The notes: generated from the letters alone by a model not told the origin. A DNA stretch of 23,215 nucleotides from Chrysochromulina parva (GCA_002887195.1 PJAB01000601.1:1-23215); one strand, 5' to 3'. Numbered from the stretch's first letter, positions 9,301-17,682 are shown. Program-made: numbers and translations.

Positions 9301-12300
9301 ACCGGGTACATGTAGTAGGGATGCTCGAGCTGATCGTACCATTTACGGCTGGAGCGGTCTAGCACGAGCTCGGTGCTAAACGGCACCGAGTCGACCGCCG
9401 GCCGGCAGGGTGGCCATGCGGGCACGAGCACCGAGAGCTCGTCGTTCGAGTTGCTCAGCAGCAGCGAGTGCGGGATGCCTGCAAGCATCGAGCTCGCCTC
9501 GTTGCGTTGGTTGGTGATGAACAGGTCGGCATGGTCGACCGAGTAGAGCCGCACGGACCCATGGACCTCTCGCGCTTCAAAGGTCAGCTTGAGGCGCGGG
9601 AGCGACACCAAATGCAGGTCGGATTGCGTGACCGCCTCAGGCGTGTGCAGCCGCGCCATTTCGTCGTACCTGGCCCACGCAAGCACGTGCGAGAGCGATT
9701 CGACGCGCGCCATCACCGTCGCGAGAGAGTACAAGTACGAGTCCGGGGGCGCATGCAGCAGGTCGAGCAGCACGAGCTCCTCGTCATCGAAATCCACACC
9801 CTCAACAGGTGTGGACGGCACCACTGCCGCACTCGCCCCTGTCGCACTCGCCACTGCCGCACTCGCCCCTGCCGCTGCAGCCGGGCTGCCCTCTTGCCCG
9901 GGCGCTCTCGAACCCGACGCCGGCGTCGGCACCGCCCCCCCTTCGCTCCCCTCAGCCCTGTTGCTCTCCTTGGTCTCTTCATCGTCGAGCAACGCAACGA
10001 GAGCGTCGAGCAGTGCAGGGATCACGATCTTGGAGAGCCGATGCCGGCGGCGCCTCCGCTGGAACGGCACGAGGTTGACGAGACCGAGAAGCTCCTTGAT
10101 GCGCTCGAGATCGCGCGAGATCGCCGGCTCGGAGCCCGCGCCGAAGGAGTGCTTGCCCAGCCTCTGCAGCAGCCGCGTGACGCCACCGCACACGGCAAAG
10201 CTCGACTCGAAGGGATGCGAGAGGAGCCCATGCTCCTTGGTGAACGTGTCGAGCAACGCAAGCGCATCGTGCGTCGCCTTTCGCTGGCGCTCCAGCCGGC
10301 TGCGGAGCAAGCGCAGTACGACCGCACGCGCCGGCGCGAGCAGCGAATCGCCGCGGCGCACTTGCTCGAAGCGGCCGCCGTGCACGGCCACGTGCCCCCC
10401 CACGCCCAGGTTGACAAAGATGACGTCGTGGCATTTGGCTGGGTCGCGCGGGTAGCCGCGCAGATGGTCCTTCTCATCCTGCCAGAACGTGTACTTCTCG
10501 AGCAGCGTAGTGGGCAGGAGCCCAAAGAGCAGCCGTGAAGGCATGTACGTCTCGTCGCCGAAGGAGAGGTTCTCGGGCACAGCTGCCTCCCGCGTGATCA
10601 CCGCCGACGGGCCCGCCTCCGGCACGTCGTACGGGTTGCCAGCCTCGTGCCGCGCCCACTGGGGCCACGGCGCACGTCGGTGCTCGGTCGACGGCTGCAT
10701 CTCGTGCAGGCAGATGCGTGCATCGCTCGTGTAGATGAGCGAGCGGTAGTGGCGCCGGCCGTGCGACTCGAGCCGATAGACATGGACCATGCGGCGTGCG
10801 CGGTACACAAAGACCTCGATCCAGGCGCCGGACTGCGACGGCTGCTTGCCCACGAGGTACGCGAGCTGCGCGTCCTCCGGCAACGGCTCCTCCGGCAGGA
10901 AGAGCTGTAATGGTTGCGGCTGCATCATGTACGTCTGACGGACCGGCTCGAGCACCGCGGGCAGCCAAGCCTTCTCAGAGGGGAAGAGCTCCTGAGGATA
11001 GTAGGCGCGCCAGTGCTCAAGCACGGCCATCTTCATGTCGCGGTCCCATTGGGAGATTGCGTGCGCTCGTCCGACGAGCCGGTAGACCTCGCGGTGCGAC
11101 GTCTGCTCGGTCAAGCACGCCTGCATCGCCACGTCCCCAAACACGGTCGTCACGTCGTCCATCTCGGCGACGCCCTGCTTGAGCGCCTGCGGATGGCTCG
11201 CCATGAGCGTGATCTGCGTCACTTGCACATCGAAGACCATCGCGTCGTCCGGCTCCTTGAGCATGGTGGGGATCGGCTCAATCAGCCCATGGCGCGGCCG
11301 GCGGCTGCGGCTCGAGTGCACGGCAAAGCGCCCCTGGTTGCTCCCCTCAGCGAGGTATCCCCAGCGCTGCGCCACTTCGTCCTTGGGCGCGAGCATCGCG
11401 CCGCTGCCCTCGGAGATGCGCACGACCGCCGTCATCACCGCATCCAGCTCGCGCTGCGTCGCCGAGGTCCGCAGCCAGCCTACCACCCTGCGCCGCACCA
11501 CATGCATCGCCTCGTACAGCTCGGTCTCTGGCACCCGCCACGCGTCGTATGAGGGCGCCCCATCCCATACGTCGAGCAGCTCCTTGTTCCACTGATGACG
11601 TGTCGCTAAGAAGGCCATGCCGCACACGAGCGTCGAGACGAGCGGCTCGCACAGCTCCGCCGCCGTCACGTTGCGCAGCATGAGCACCAGGTGCGAGTGC
11701 ACGACGCACATGTGGCGCACGTTCTCGTCGAGGATCTCGTCGTCCTCTTCGACGAGTGCCGTGTCCAGCTCCCGAGAGAGCTTGTGATACCAGCCACTCA
11801 GCAGCGGTCGCAACTCCTCGAGAAGCACCTTGCGCAGGCTCATGCGAGCGGCGACGAGCTGCTCGCGCACGCGTGCGGGCACGCCGAGCTGTCGAAAGGG
11901 CTTGCCGCGGATCGAATCGTGCGAGCCCGCATCGTACTGGATGAGAAAGGACACGTAGTTCTCAAAGCGAGAGGCCAGGCGCACTACGTACAGGATCACG
12001 GTGGTGGTGGACGCCTTGAACGTGCCCGTGTCGAGGTCGGTCGCCTGGTGCGCGAGCTTGAGCACGCCCTCGACGAGCGTCTTGGGCGAGTGCATCAGCT
12101 CGTTGAGCAGCATATGGTGCGCTGTGCCGAGCAGCTCGGGCGCCGAGGTGGGCACATCCACCGGCTCGAGCTCGGCCGAGTGCTTCGGTAGAAACGTGCC
12201 AGGCTCGAAGAGCACCGCGTCAAAGAGGGCCTGCAGCTTGGGGGCCTGCAGCAGGTGGATGCGGTCCTCGGACGCGAAGAAGGAGATGACGAGCGGGATG

Positions 12301-15300
12301 CGCAGGTAGGGGACCGTCAGGTAGCTGAGCAGCAGCTCGGCATCGTGCTGGCCGAGCGCCTTGGCAGCCGCGTTCTGATCGGGAGATGCGAGCTCGCCAA
12401 AGTCAGGCAGGTCCCACATGTGCAGCAGGTCGTCCTCACCCTCGACGCGCGAAGGGCGCGTGTACTCATTCGGGTCGGCGAGGGAGGCGAACCGCGTGGT
12501 GGGCACTTCTTCACCGCGCTTGACCCGCGGCTTGGCAGAGAGCAGCTCGAGGTCACCGCCGGGCAGCTTGAAGCCACCCACGAAAAAGGTCTGCTCGGGC
12601 TGGTGGTAGAAGAAGAGGAGCTGCGCCTGACGCTGCGTGTACGCGGCCTTTTTAGGAAACGCGGAGATCTGCGGGTTGAGGAAGAATTTGAAGTAGAAGG
12701 CGATGTCGCGGAAGCAGCGGAACTCGGGGTAGTTTTTGATCACGAGGTGATCAATGTCGCGGATATACTCGGCCACGTTGTTAATGTCGGCCGGGAAGGC
12801 GAGGTCCTGCGCGATCTGGCGCAGCCACTTGACCGTCTGCAGCTCGAGCGCGCCCGTGTTCTCCCATGCGTAGATCTGGGGCAGCGAGCTCTGCGCGTCG
12901 AAGTAGTCGAGCACGCACGCGCGCGCCGTATTGAGCTCGGGCGTGTGTACCGGTACATGGCTCGACTGCTTAGCGAGCGCGCCGCTGCCGATCGTGAAGC
13001 CCTTATGCTCGTGCGTGCCGCGCAGGTGCAGGCACACGCGGGAAGGCTCGTCAGTCGCGATCTGGCGCATGACCACGTCCGCGACGGCTGCGATGCACGC
13101 GGGCACGACCATTCGGACTGCATCGAGCGAGCGCGTGTGGTCGAGGGAGAGCACCGAGGCTGCAAAGTGCTCGAGGATGCGTTGGAGGAGCAGCAGGATG
13201 CCCAGCTGCTGGTCGTACAGCAGCGGCGTGCGCCAAAGGCACTGCTGTGGGAAGACGGCCCCGACCTTGTCGCCCTCGGGCTTAGGCATCGGGAGCACGC
13301 ACGTGAACGTGTGCTGGATGAGGCCGACCTTGAGGAAGTTCGTGTTGAGCACCGAGTGCGCCTGCACCGCCGTCTGCGTGCACAGCATGTCGCACGTGCG
13401 CAGCGCGGAGATTGCCTCCTCGAGCGTGGTCGCTGCCTGCGGCTGGCGCAGAAAGTCGAGCGGCTTGTACTTGGGCAGGTCGAACACCTGCCCCGGGTCG
13501 ATGGGGGAGAGGCGCAACAGCCGATCGAATAGCGGGTGCAGGTGAGGCGTCTCCTTGGGCGCGGATCCGCTCCATGGGAAGGCGCGCGCGTGCCGGCGCA
13601 GCAGCCGCACGCCATCCGTCGAGATCAGCCTCCCGCTCGGCTCGAGGAGCACGAGGCAAGGGATCGAGCCCACTTGGTAGAGCTGTGAGAGGATCGCGGG
13701 AAGCTGCCCGCCGAAGGGGAGGGCTGGCCACGGCTGCGTCGCGCGGTATGAGTGGTACTCGTCCTCGGTATGGTCCTGCGGCACCAGCACAATCTCGAGC
13801 ATCTTGCCGCGCGCGCGCAGCGCCTTGTACGCTGCCGCGAGCAGCGGCGTCGTCTGCACGCACGGCGAGCACCAGGAGGCCGAGAAGTAGAGTCCGAGTA
13901 CCTCGATGCCCTTGATCACCACCGCAGGGTGGCTCTCTCCGCCCTCGATCGCGGGCAGTAGCATCGGGCCGAGCAGGTGCTCGAGCGAGGGACGGCCGAG
14001 ATGAGCGTCGGCGGCAGACAGGATGAGCGGCGGCGGCGCTGGCTCGTCCATACGGCCACCGCGCTTCTTGATGAGCTCGTCGAGCTCGGCAATCTCGTGC
14101 GAGATGGTGCCCATCTGAGCGAGTCCAATCAGCTGCTGCGAGCCGAGTTTGGCGGCCTTGTACGCGAGCTGCCGCTTGGCCAAGTCAAGCACCATCCGCT
14201 CCGCGTCGCCGAGACCCATGACGAAGCGCAGATCGTTCTGCGCGAGCCGAAACATTTGGTGGCGCAGGAGCAGCGAGATGATGCGGCACTCGTCGGCACC
14301 GACGCCGGAGCGCTCGAGGAGGTAGCGCAGCGCGTGCCGGCAGCAGCCGTAGTGGCCCGAATTCGAACGGCGCAGCGTGCGCGGGGGCGGCTGCGGGATG
14401 CCGCGCTCTTCGGCGGCGGCTTGCCAGCGTGCGAGGCCGCGGTCGAGCGAGGTACCTGCCAAAAAAGGCAGGCACACCTCGTAGAGCGTCTCGAGGCCGC
14501 CGCGCTTGAGACGGCCCGCCGACATCGCCTCGGGGTCGTCAATGTTCATCCCAAACCAAAGCACCACCCAAAACGCCTCATCGCCGAGCCGTTCCACAGG
14601 CACGTCGCCGAGCTCAAGGCAGGTGCGGTACTTGATCTTGGGCGGGTTGGTACCGTCAGCCGGGTGGAATTCGCTGCCGCGCGAGGTCGAGTTGACCACT
14701 GTGAACGTGCACGTGAACGCATATGGATGGACGCCGCGCCGCACGATGAGCAGCAGCGGGCTATCGCCGTTGTCGTACGGCACCATCATCACGCACCCCG
14801 GATCGAGGTCGTCGAACGCCTTTGCCAGAGCCGAGAAGAACGAGCGCTCCTGCCCTTGCCCATCGCGCGCGTGCGCGAGCTTGTGGGCGAGCTTTCGCGT
14901 GTCCTTGAGCTGGGAGCACGCGGTGTTGAGCGCCGAACGTGCAGTATGCGACAACTTGGAAGCGAGGTCGCCCGCCTTGAGCATCTCGTCAAGCGTGAGC
15001 GTGAGCACCTCGATCGAGATGTGCATCTCCGACTCCTCGAAGGCGGTGCCGGCGATGAAGGGGTCGGCGAACTCGGCGGCAAATGCGGGATGCAGCCAGA
15101 CGGGTGGCGGCTTCGCGTACAGGTCCTGCAGGCACAGCTTGCTCGCACGGCTCTTATCAGCCGCACTGCTCAATTCCGCCTCCTCATCAGCTGAGCGCAC
15201 CTTGTGCAGCTCCTCACTGATCTCATCCTGTCGCCACACCTTCGAGGTGATGCGCAAGTACTTGATGGCAAGGCCGCGCACCGCGGCCTCCGCAACACCG

Positions 15301-16439
15301 CCCTCGCCACCCGCGAAGAGCGCGATGAACTGCGGGTCGAGCACAAACTTCTCCTGCAGCTGCGGCTTCGGCCCCGCTGCCGCGTCCTCCTCCTTGGGCT
15401 TGCCCTCGTTGTCCTTCTCCTTCTCCTTCTCCTCCTTCTTCTCGGGCGGCTTGGGCGCCTCGATCTTGACGGCCGCGCACAGCCGCCCGTTGACGAAGGT
15501 GTTAAGCTCGCCAGGCTTTCGCGTGATCACGAGCCAACACCAGCGCTCCGCGCGCACCGCCGCCTCCGCCGTGCCCATGTCATTGAGTGCGCCGACGCCT
15601 CCGTTCTTAAAGATCGAGACGTTCTCGACCTTCTCGCCGGGTGGCGGCGGCGCGCCGCCGCTGAAGATGGGCACCGTGGCGCTCGGCATCGCGTCGAGCC
15701 GCACCGCGAGCACCATCGTGAAGTTGTGCAACCGTCCGTCCTCCTCAAGCACCCATGGCGTCGCACTCAGGCTGACCTTCAGAAAGGCTCCCTCGGGCAC
15801 AAGTAGCGCGTACGACCCATCTTCTTGCTCTTCGTACGTGACATCGCCGCCTACGACTTGCACGCCCTCGGGCAGCTCGAGCTTTGGCTTCTGCACCGGC
15901 GGTAGCTCGCCCTGGTCGTGCCCACCGGGTGAGGTGGCGGCCGCCGCCATGGCCGAAGAGGCGCTGCCGCCGCCGCTCTCCCTTGGGGTACGGAAATCAG
16001 CCACGAGGTCTACCTTGGACGCGGCACCGAGCGACATGAACCGCGTGTCCAAACCAACGTCCTTGGCCGCTTTGGAGGCCTTGTCCAACGAGGCCTTTTC
16101 TGCCTGCGTCACCTTGCCCTTGCCACCGCCGCCGCTCGGCCCCTTTGTCTGCAGGTCGTCGTCGTCACTCCACATGTCGAGCAAATTGAGGGCCTCTTCG
16201 AGCTCGTCTTCGTCGAGCATGAGCGCGCCCTGCCCGCCGCTCAGCCTCGCCAACTTGGCTTGCTTCTTGCCGAACTTGGTCTCCGTCAGATCATCAAAGC
16301 CTGTGAGCTGATCAGGTTCTCGTGCCTCAAACCTGGGAGCACCGCTGTCGCCGCGGCCGGAACGAGCACCACTGCCGCCGCGACCCTGGCCTTTGCCAAA
16401 GGCGCCGCCGCTTCCGGCGCGAGCTCCTGCGCGAACCAT
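1..16439 (-). CDS. Giant multidomain U-box / DUF3638-DUF3645 SF2-ATPase protein with nucleoredoxin-like domains (3' end outside window)
   Basis: I see ten exons: 16439-8682, 8548-7388, 7308-6871, 6788-5508, 5410-4647, 4541-4026, 3940-3719, 3618-3399, 3272-2733 and 2667-1. All junctions are GT-AG and keep the frame, giving 5,189 codons with no stop before the window edge. The start at 16439 has G at -3 and G at +4; upstream in-frame ATGs at 16538, 16544 and 16808 have poorer context or overlap the divergent gene. Conserved stretches typical of huge DUF3638/DUF3645 proteins include TVPYLRIPLVISFFASEDRI, DEVDLLLHPLKSELNFPIG, GFSGTPSDLLP and DQIHTTGMDIKH. Relatives are often auto-named ubiquitinyl hydrolase, but I see no protease catalytic triad. 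The U-box next to an ATPase suggests a ubiquitin-ligase-like machine; this is inference. The location is probably cytosolic, as no signal peptide is visible. Confidence 0.86.
322..492 (-). other. SH3-like small barrel near the visible C-terminus
   Basis: The coding strand reads PGDTVVVVATRDD, ERWIGQPGKLEHDDGS, VPYLVRFADGDTWWFHEGEV. The order GD-V-V, W-G-x-G, DDGS-PY-V-F-DG, WF-E-EV is that of Tudor/MIB-HERC2-like SH3 barrels, which bind peptides. Family assignment beyond SH3-like is uncertain. Confidence 0.5.
1950..2310 (-). other. Predicted coiled coil after the second nucleoredoxin-like domain
   Basis: The coding strand reads as long charged helices rich in Lys, Glu, Gln and Leu, for example NKHQLELTKLIEKERKQLI, TLEKRLRKG and LAAVEKAVEEAREKLRAID. 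Heptad-like Leu/Ile spacing is visible. It probably separates or dimerises the C-terminal modules. Confidence 0.6.
2330..2646 (-). other. Nucleoredoxin-like domain 2, cysteine-less
   Basis: Exon 10 (residues about 4308-4412) contains KSLVLYFEGKTKDEELMRAM, FEVIYLTAAQTPSEFATSF, HMPWLSLPF, REQLRHLFEV and VVLLHMDGSTITRDGK. The order and spacing follow nucleoredoxin (LYFSASWCPPC, FEVVFVSSD, MPWLALPF, LFGV, VVLD.DG.VITRDG). The WCxxC position is replaced by GKTKDEE and the cis-Pro segment by EEKDAVVLL. The fold is probably kept for binding while redox activity is lost. Confidence 0.72.
2668..2732 (-). other. Intron 9 (65 bp) flanked by a 15-bp direct repeat
   Basis: Donor is GGCAAG|GTGAGC and acceptor CATCAG|GTGAGC, phase 0, joining NRLGK to VSREHLSNK. 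GCTCGCGGCTCACCT occurs at 2655-2669 and 2720-2734, exactly 65 bp apart. Three full 10-bp units lie at 2681-2710. Confidence 0.87.
3156..3180 (-). repeat. Coding pentanucleotide microsatellite (CCTTG)5
   Basis: Five exact CCTTG units lie in exon 9, encoding the Lys-Ala-Arg-Gln-Gly-type stretch after QLSKARQ. Because the unit is 5 bp, gain or loss of one unit would shift the frame of the giant gene. Confidence 0.9.
3273..3398 (-). other. Intron 8 (126 bp) splitting helicase motif VI, with a duplicated exon end
   Basis: Donor is GCGCAG|GTGAGG and acceptor GCGCAG|GGTGCG, phase 0, joining FRDLAQ to GAYRMRG. CCTGCGCGA occurs at 3272-3280 and 3398-3406, 126 bp apart. The intron also holds a 23-bp exact copy of the preceding exon end (3344-3366 copies 3401-3423) followed by another possible donor at 3332-3333. 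Confidence 0.84.
3344..3366. repeat. Intronic copy of exon 8 end (partner 3401-3423)
   Basis: Twenty-three bases are identical to the exon that encodes MVFRDLA, 57 bp away. It is followed in intron sense by GGGACCTTG and GTGAGCGC, a good donor. It is a decoy exon end or the trace of a second duplication. Confidence 0.92.
3619..3718 (-). other. Intron 7 (100 bp) flanked by an 8-bp direct repeat
   Basis: Donor is CGCTG|GTGCGA and acceptor TATCAG|GTGCGA, phase 2, joining LGLGRW to CEGVVFLDE. CTCGCACC occurs at 3612-3619 and 3712-3719, 100 bp apart. Five 10-bp units (GCCATCAGAG to ACCATCAGGG) fill 3641-3690. Confidence 0.86.
3941..4025 (-). other. Intron 6 (85 bp) with degenerate flanking repeat
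   Basis: Donor is TGTGG|GTATGT and acceptor AATTAG|GTACGA, phase 2, joining LGRCG to YEEGSDGQM. Plus-strand segments 3920-3941 and 4005-4026 match at 17 of 22 bases and are 85 bp apart. The 3' tail aligns at 26 of 33 bases with intron 5 and also with intron 7. Confidence 0.85.
4542..4646 (-). other. Intron 5 (105 bp) flanked by a 12-bp direct repeat
   Basis: Donor is TACCG|GTACGA and acceptor CATCAG|GTACGA, phase 2, joining TVLAYR to YEGLRRSDF. GCCCCTCGTACC (plus strand) occurs at 4531-4542 and 4636-4647, exactly 105 bp apart. The 33 bp at the intron 3' end (4542-4574) align with introns 6 and 7. Confidence 0.87.
5411..5507 (-). other. Intron 4 (97 bp) with GATCTCG-type repeats
   Basis: Donor is GAAGAG|GTGCGA and acceptor CGCGCAG|CTCAAC, phase 0, joining RSILEE to LNGVIEQGY. 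It carries GATCGAGC-like repeats instead of the usual 10-bp unit near its 3' end. Inside, at 5473-5482, it has the CCCTCATCAG tail seen at the 3' end of introns 5-7. No flanking duplication is evident. Confidence 0.75.
6777..6798. repeat. Direct repeat copy at intron 3 acceptor (partner 6859-6880)
   Basis: The plus-strand sequence begins GAGCGCACGCACC and ends GGGCGGTC. The partner differs only by A for C at the eighth base. The two copies are exactly 82 bp apart, the intron length, as expected of a target duplication. Confidence 0.92.
6789..6870 (-). other. Intron 3 (82 bp) flanked by a 22-bp direct repeat
   Basis: Donor is GCCCAG|GTGCTT and acceptor GCCCAG|GTGCGT, phase 0, joining TEATAQ to VRALLAEL. 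Five 10-bp units occupy 6801-6850. The 22-bp segments 6777-6798 and 6859-6880 differ at one base and straddle the acceptor and donor; their period equals the intron length. Confidence 0.85.
6859..6880. repeat. Direct repeat copy at intron 3 donor (partner 6777-6798)
   Basis: This is the second copy of the 22-bp duplication, 21 of 22 bases identical. It carries the donor GTGCTT, a weaker +5 position than GTGCGT in the other copy. Confidence 0.92.
7192..7426 (-). other. U-box-like domain split by intron 2
   Basis: Exon 2 ends with CPITLCDFEEGET and exon 3 starts with VMKLPNGHLISPEAFEDLL, later reaching VDPFTRRELP. Joined, these follow the U-box order: CPIT, a hydrophobic strand, NGH with S/A helix start, then PFTR near the end. 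U-boxes recruit ubiquitin-loaded E2 enzymes. The second Cys in CPITLC is unusual for a U-box, so a RING-derived variant is possible. The domain sits directly N-terminal to the ATPase. Confidence 0.7.
7309..7387 (-). other. Intron 2 (79 bp), splits the U-box
   Basis: Donor is ACG|GTGAGA and acceptor CCTCAG|GTGATG, phase 0, joining FEEGET to VMKLPNGH. It contains degenerate copies of the 10-bp repeat (GGCAATCAGT, GGCCATCATG region). Only a short match (GGTGA) is shared at the two splice sites. Confidence 0.83.
7735..7978 (-). repeat. Gly-rich low-complexity insert (GCC/GGC trinucleotide-rich)
   Basis: In exon 2 of the giant gene the coding strand becomes a run of Gly with regular Tyr and Ser (patterns such as YGGGGGGYGGGGGG), split by a short ordered stretch around EIEIIGPSLPITYGPSRP. 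It lies between a DUF3638-type region and the U-box and looks like a flexible linker. The underlying DNA is a degenerate GCC repeat, so length variation between alleles is likely. Confidence 0.85.
8549..8681 (-). other. Intron 1 (133 bp) with 11 units of a 10-bp repeat
   Basis: Donor is GAG|GTGAGT and acceptor CCTCAG|GAGCTC, phase 0, joining HATPE to ELETLLEDL. Bases 8569-8678 are eleven consecutive 10-bp units of the form CAGAGGCGAT/CAGTGGCGAT in plus orientation. Flanking exon duplication is weak here (about CCTSAGG). Confidence 0.85.
8569..8678. repeat. 10-bp tandem repeat array, 11 units
   Basis: Units follow CAGAGGCGAT with T for A at base 4 in four units and two diverged last units. 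It is the longest example of the repeat that recurs in introns 3, 7 and 9 and, in fragments, in introns 2, 5, 6 and 8. Confidence 0.95.
13600..13935 (-). other. Nucleoredoxin-type thioredoxin domain 1 (intact WCSPC)
   Basis: Residues about 835-945 read LGLYFSASWCSPC at the active site (WCSPC residues 856-860, bases 13860-13874), then TPLLAAAYKAL and LEIVLVPQDHTEDEYHSY. They continue into WPALPFG and IPCLVLLEPSGRLISTDG, which holds the cis-proline. This matches the nucleoredoxin/tryparedoxin branch of the thioredoxin fold (usual WCPPC and MPWLALPF signatures). Both redox cysteines and the cis-Pro are present, so it could be active as a disulfide oxidoreductase. Partner proteins are unknown. 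Confidence 0.85.
15225..15840 (-). other. Concanavalin/LamG-like domain in the giant protein
   Basis: Around residues 200-405 the protein reads as a beta-sandwich of the LamG/concanavalin type. Strands include HNFTMVLAVRLDAMP, the middle IFKNGGVGALN, WCWLVITRKPGELNTFVNGR and the closing strand AIKYLRITSKVW. The phrase with W-LVI-R plus FVNG matches the usual LamG pattern for a glycan- or protein-binding sandwich. A highly charged Lys/Glu insert (about 15377-15447) interrupts the fold before its last strands and is probably a surface loop. The fold call is from pattern only; its ligand is unknown. Confidence 0.6.
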
Positions 16440-16575
16440 TCCCTGGCGTCGTGCCGCGGAAAGCCCGGGGAGTTTCGCCTGAAAACAACTGTGAAGCACG
16501 GTTTCGTACTCGACGAGCTGGGTCAGTGTACTGTGCATGCGCATGCGCGCGCGTCGTATCCTCTTCGACCCAAAA
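16440..16575. promoter_or_regulatory. Divergent promoter region between the giant gene and the 369-aa gene
   Basis: Only 136 bp separate the two chosen start codons, so both promoters and 5' leaders must overlap here or inside flanking coding DNA. No TATA box is visible. Bases 16533-16554 are strictly alternating purine-pyrimidine (GTGCATGCGCATGCGC and on), a Z-DNA-prone run with overlapping GCATGC palindromes. Promoter function is inferred from gene layout. Confidence 0.5.
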
Positions 16576-17682
16576 ATGGGTGCGAATTTTTCATGCTTGA
16601 CTATGCGCAAGGCCGATGGCCAAGCTGATTTTATCACTGCGATGCCCGAGATAACCGACGTGGAACCTCTGGAGGGGGAGGGGGAGGTGGCGGAGATGGA
16701 GGAGCCGGCGAGGGTGGAGGAGGAGGCGAGAGCGGCAGAAATCGTGGCAAGGGGAAGGGAAGCGAGCATGTCGGCGGCAGAACCGGCAGTGCGGTTGACA
16801 GGCTGCACACAGGGATGTTTTGACGCGGATGCGGCTTCTGCCTACATCGAATTTCTTGGCCACATTGAACGCAGCTTCTTTGTCTACGTCTTCCCTGAGG
16901 AGCCGCCCACTGTCCCCGAGCCATCGACCAAGCAGCCGGCAGAGTGGCCGTGGTGGTGGGAGCCCGGCGAGCTCGCTATCGACGGTAGCCTACAGCTCAT
17001 TCTCGATCCGCTCGCCTCTTTCCTCGAGCAGAATGGCTTCCAAGTCGACGAGGAGAGAGTTGCGGACCACAAGACGCCCTTCATGCCGCTCTTCTTTGGG
17101 TCCAAATGGAACAGCCCGCTCAAGACGGCGCTCATCGGCTTCCTCAAGAAAAGCGAGGGCTCACGCTCTGTCATCGGATGCAACCTCTCGGGCATGAGCC
17201 CGATCGTAGGCGTGCGCGACCCTCGATACGACTCGTCCCCTGGCATTGCCAAGGAGCTGGTCGATGAGGTCGCCTTTGAGGCGCAGCACGGCTGCAAGCC
17301 GCGCACTTGTGCGGAGTGGGGCGAGGTGTGGGCTGATCACGAGAGGCACGCGGCCCTGCGCAAGGTGGCCAAGGAGAAGGAGGCGAAGGAGGAGGCAGCC
17401 GCGATACATGTATCTTCTGACGCCACAGTTGTCATTCGCTCGGGCGGTGATGGCAAGAGCGACGTCCGCCTGCCGTTAAGCACGGGCACCGTCAGGACGA
17501 ACGAATTGGTGACTGCGCTGCAGACGTTCCTCAAGAACAATGGCGCGGACGACCTCGAGATCACGCATCGGATGGGCCTCAACGGCGACGTGCTCTTCGG
17601 CGTGTGTGACAACGACCCGACGATCATGGCGCTTCAGGGCTTCCTCAACCGGCAGATGCTACCTAGGATGATGCCATTCTAA
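16576..17682 (+). CDS. Hypothetical protein with N-myristoylation motif and an internal repeat
   Basis: I do not recognise this 369-residue protein. I chose the ATG at 16576 because it has A at -3 and G at +4 and gives MGANFSCL, a fit to N-myristoylation (Gly2, Ser6) with Cys7 available for palmitoylation. Earlier in-frame ATGs at 16537 and 16543 lie in the Z-DNA-prone run. An acidic stretch follows (about residues 30-60), then a conserved-looking globular part. Two segments resemble each other: FLEQNG...PLFFGS...SPLKTALIGFLKK (17005-17158) and FLKNNG...LFGV...DPTIMALQGFLNR (17497-17655), separated by a Lys/Glu-rich helix. It reads as an intronless gene transcribed away from the giant gene. 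Membrane anchoring is inferred only from the motif. Confidence 0.72.
   Translation: MGANFSCLTMRKADGQADFITAMPEITDVEPLEGEGEVAEMEEPARVEEEARAAEIVARGREASMSAAEPAVRLTGCTQGCFDADAASAYIEFLGHIERSFFVYVFPEEPPTVPEPSTKQPAEWPWWWEPGELAIDGSLQLILDPLASFLEQNGFQVDEERVADHKTPFMPLFFGSKWNSPLKTALIGFLKKSEGSRSVIGCNLSGMSPIVGVRDPRYDSSPGIAKELVDEVAFEAQHGCKPRTCAEWGEVWADHERHAALRKVAKEKEAKEEAAAIHVSSDATVVIRSGGDGKSDVRLPLSTGTVRTNELVTALQTFLKNNGADDLEITHRMGLNGDVLFGVCDNDPTIMALQGFLNRQMLPRMMPF

Noticed and set aside
9821..9871. Two exact 21-bp repeats (9821-9841 and 9851-9871, period 30) as another intron-type duplication
   Set aside because: The frame stays open with no splice sites; it is a coding Ala/Ser/Gly-rich linker with simple tandem duplication.
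14506..16311. Long plus-strand open frame of 601 codons opposite the giant gene, and others at 12255-13532 and 1037-2320
   Set aside because: They are antisense to well-conserved domains, have Ser/Arg-rich composition without family motifs, and are expected from GC-rich codon use on the other strand.
1..16439. Ubiquitinyl hydrolase (protease) function for the giant protein
   Set aside because: No OTU or other cysteine-protease signature is visible; that label comes from automatic naming of the family. The visible catalytic features are ATPase, U-box and thioredoxin-type.
16440..16808. N-terminal extension of the giant protein up to an ATG at 16808
   Set aside because: It would overlap the divergent gene antisense, its sequence is low-complexity Ser/Ala, and the ATG at 16439 has better context.
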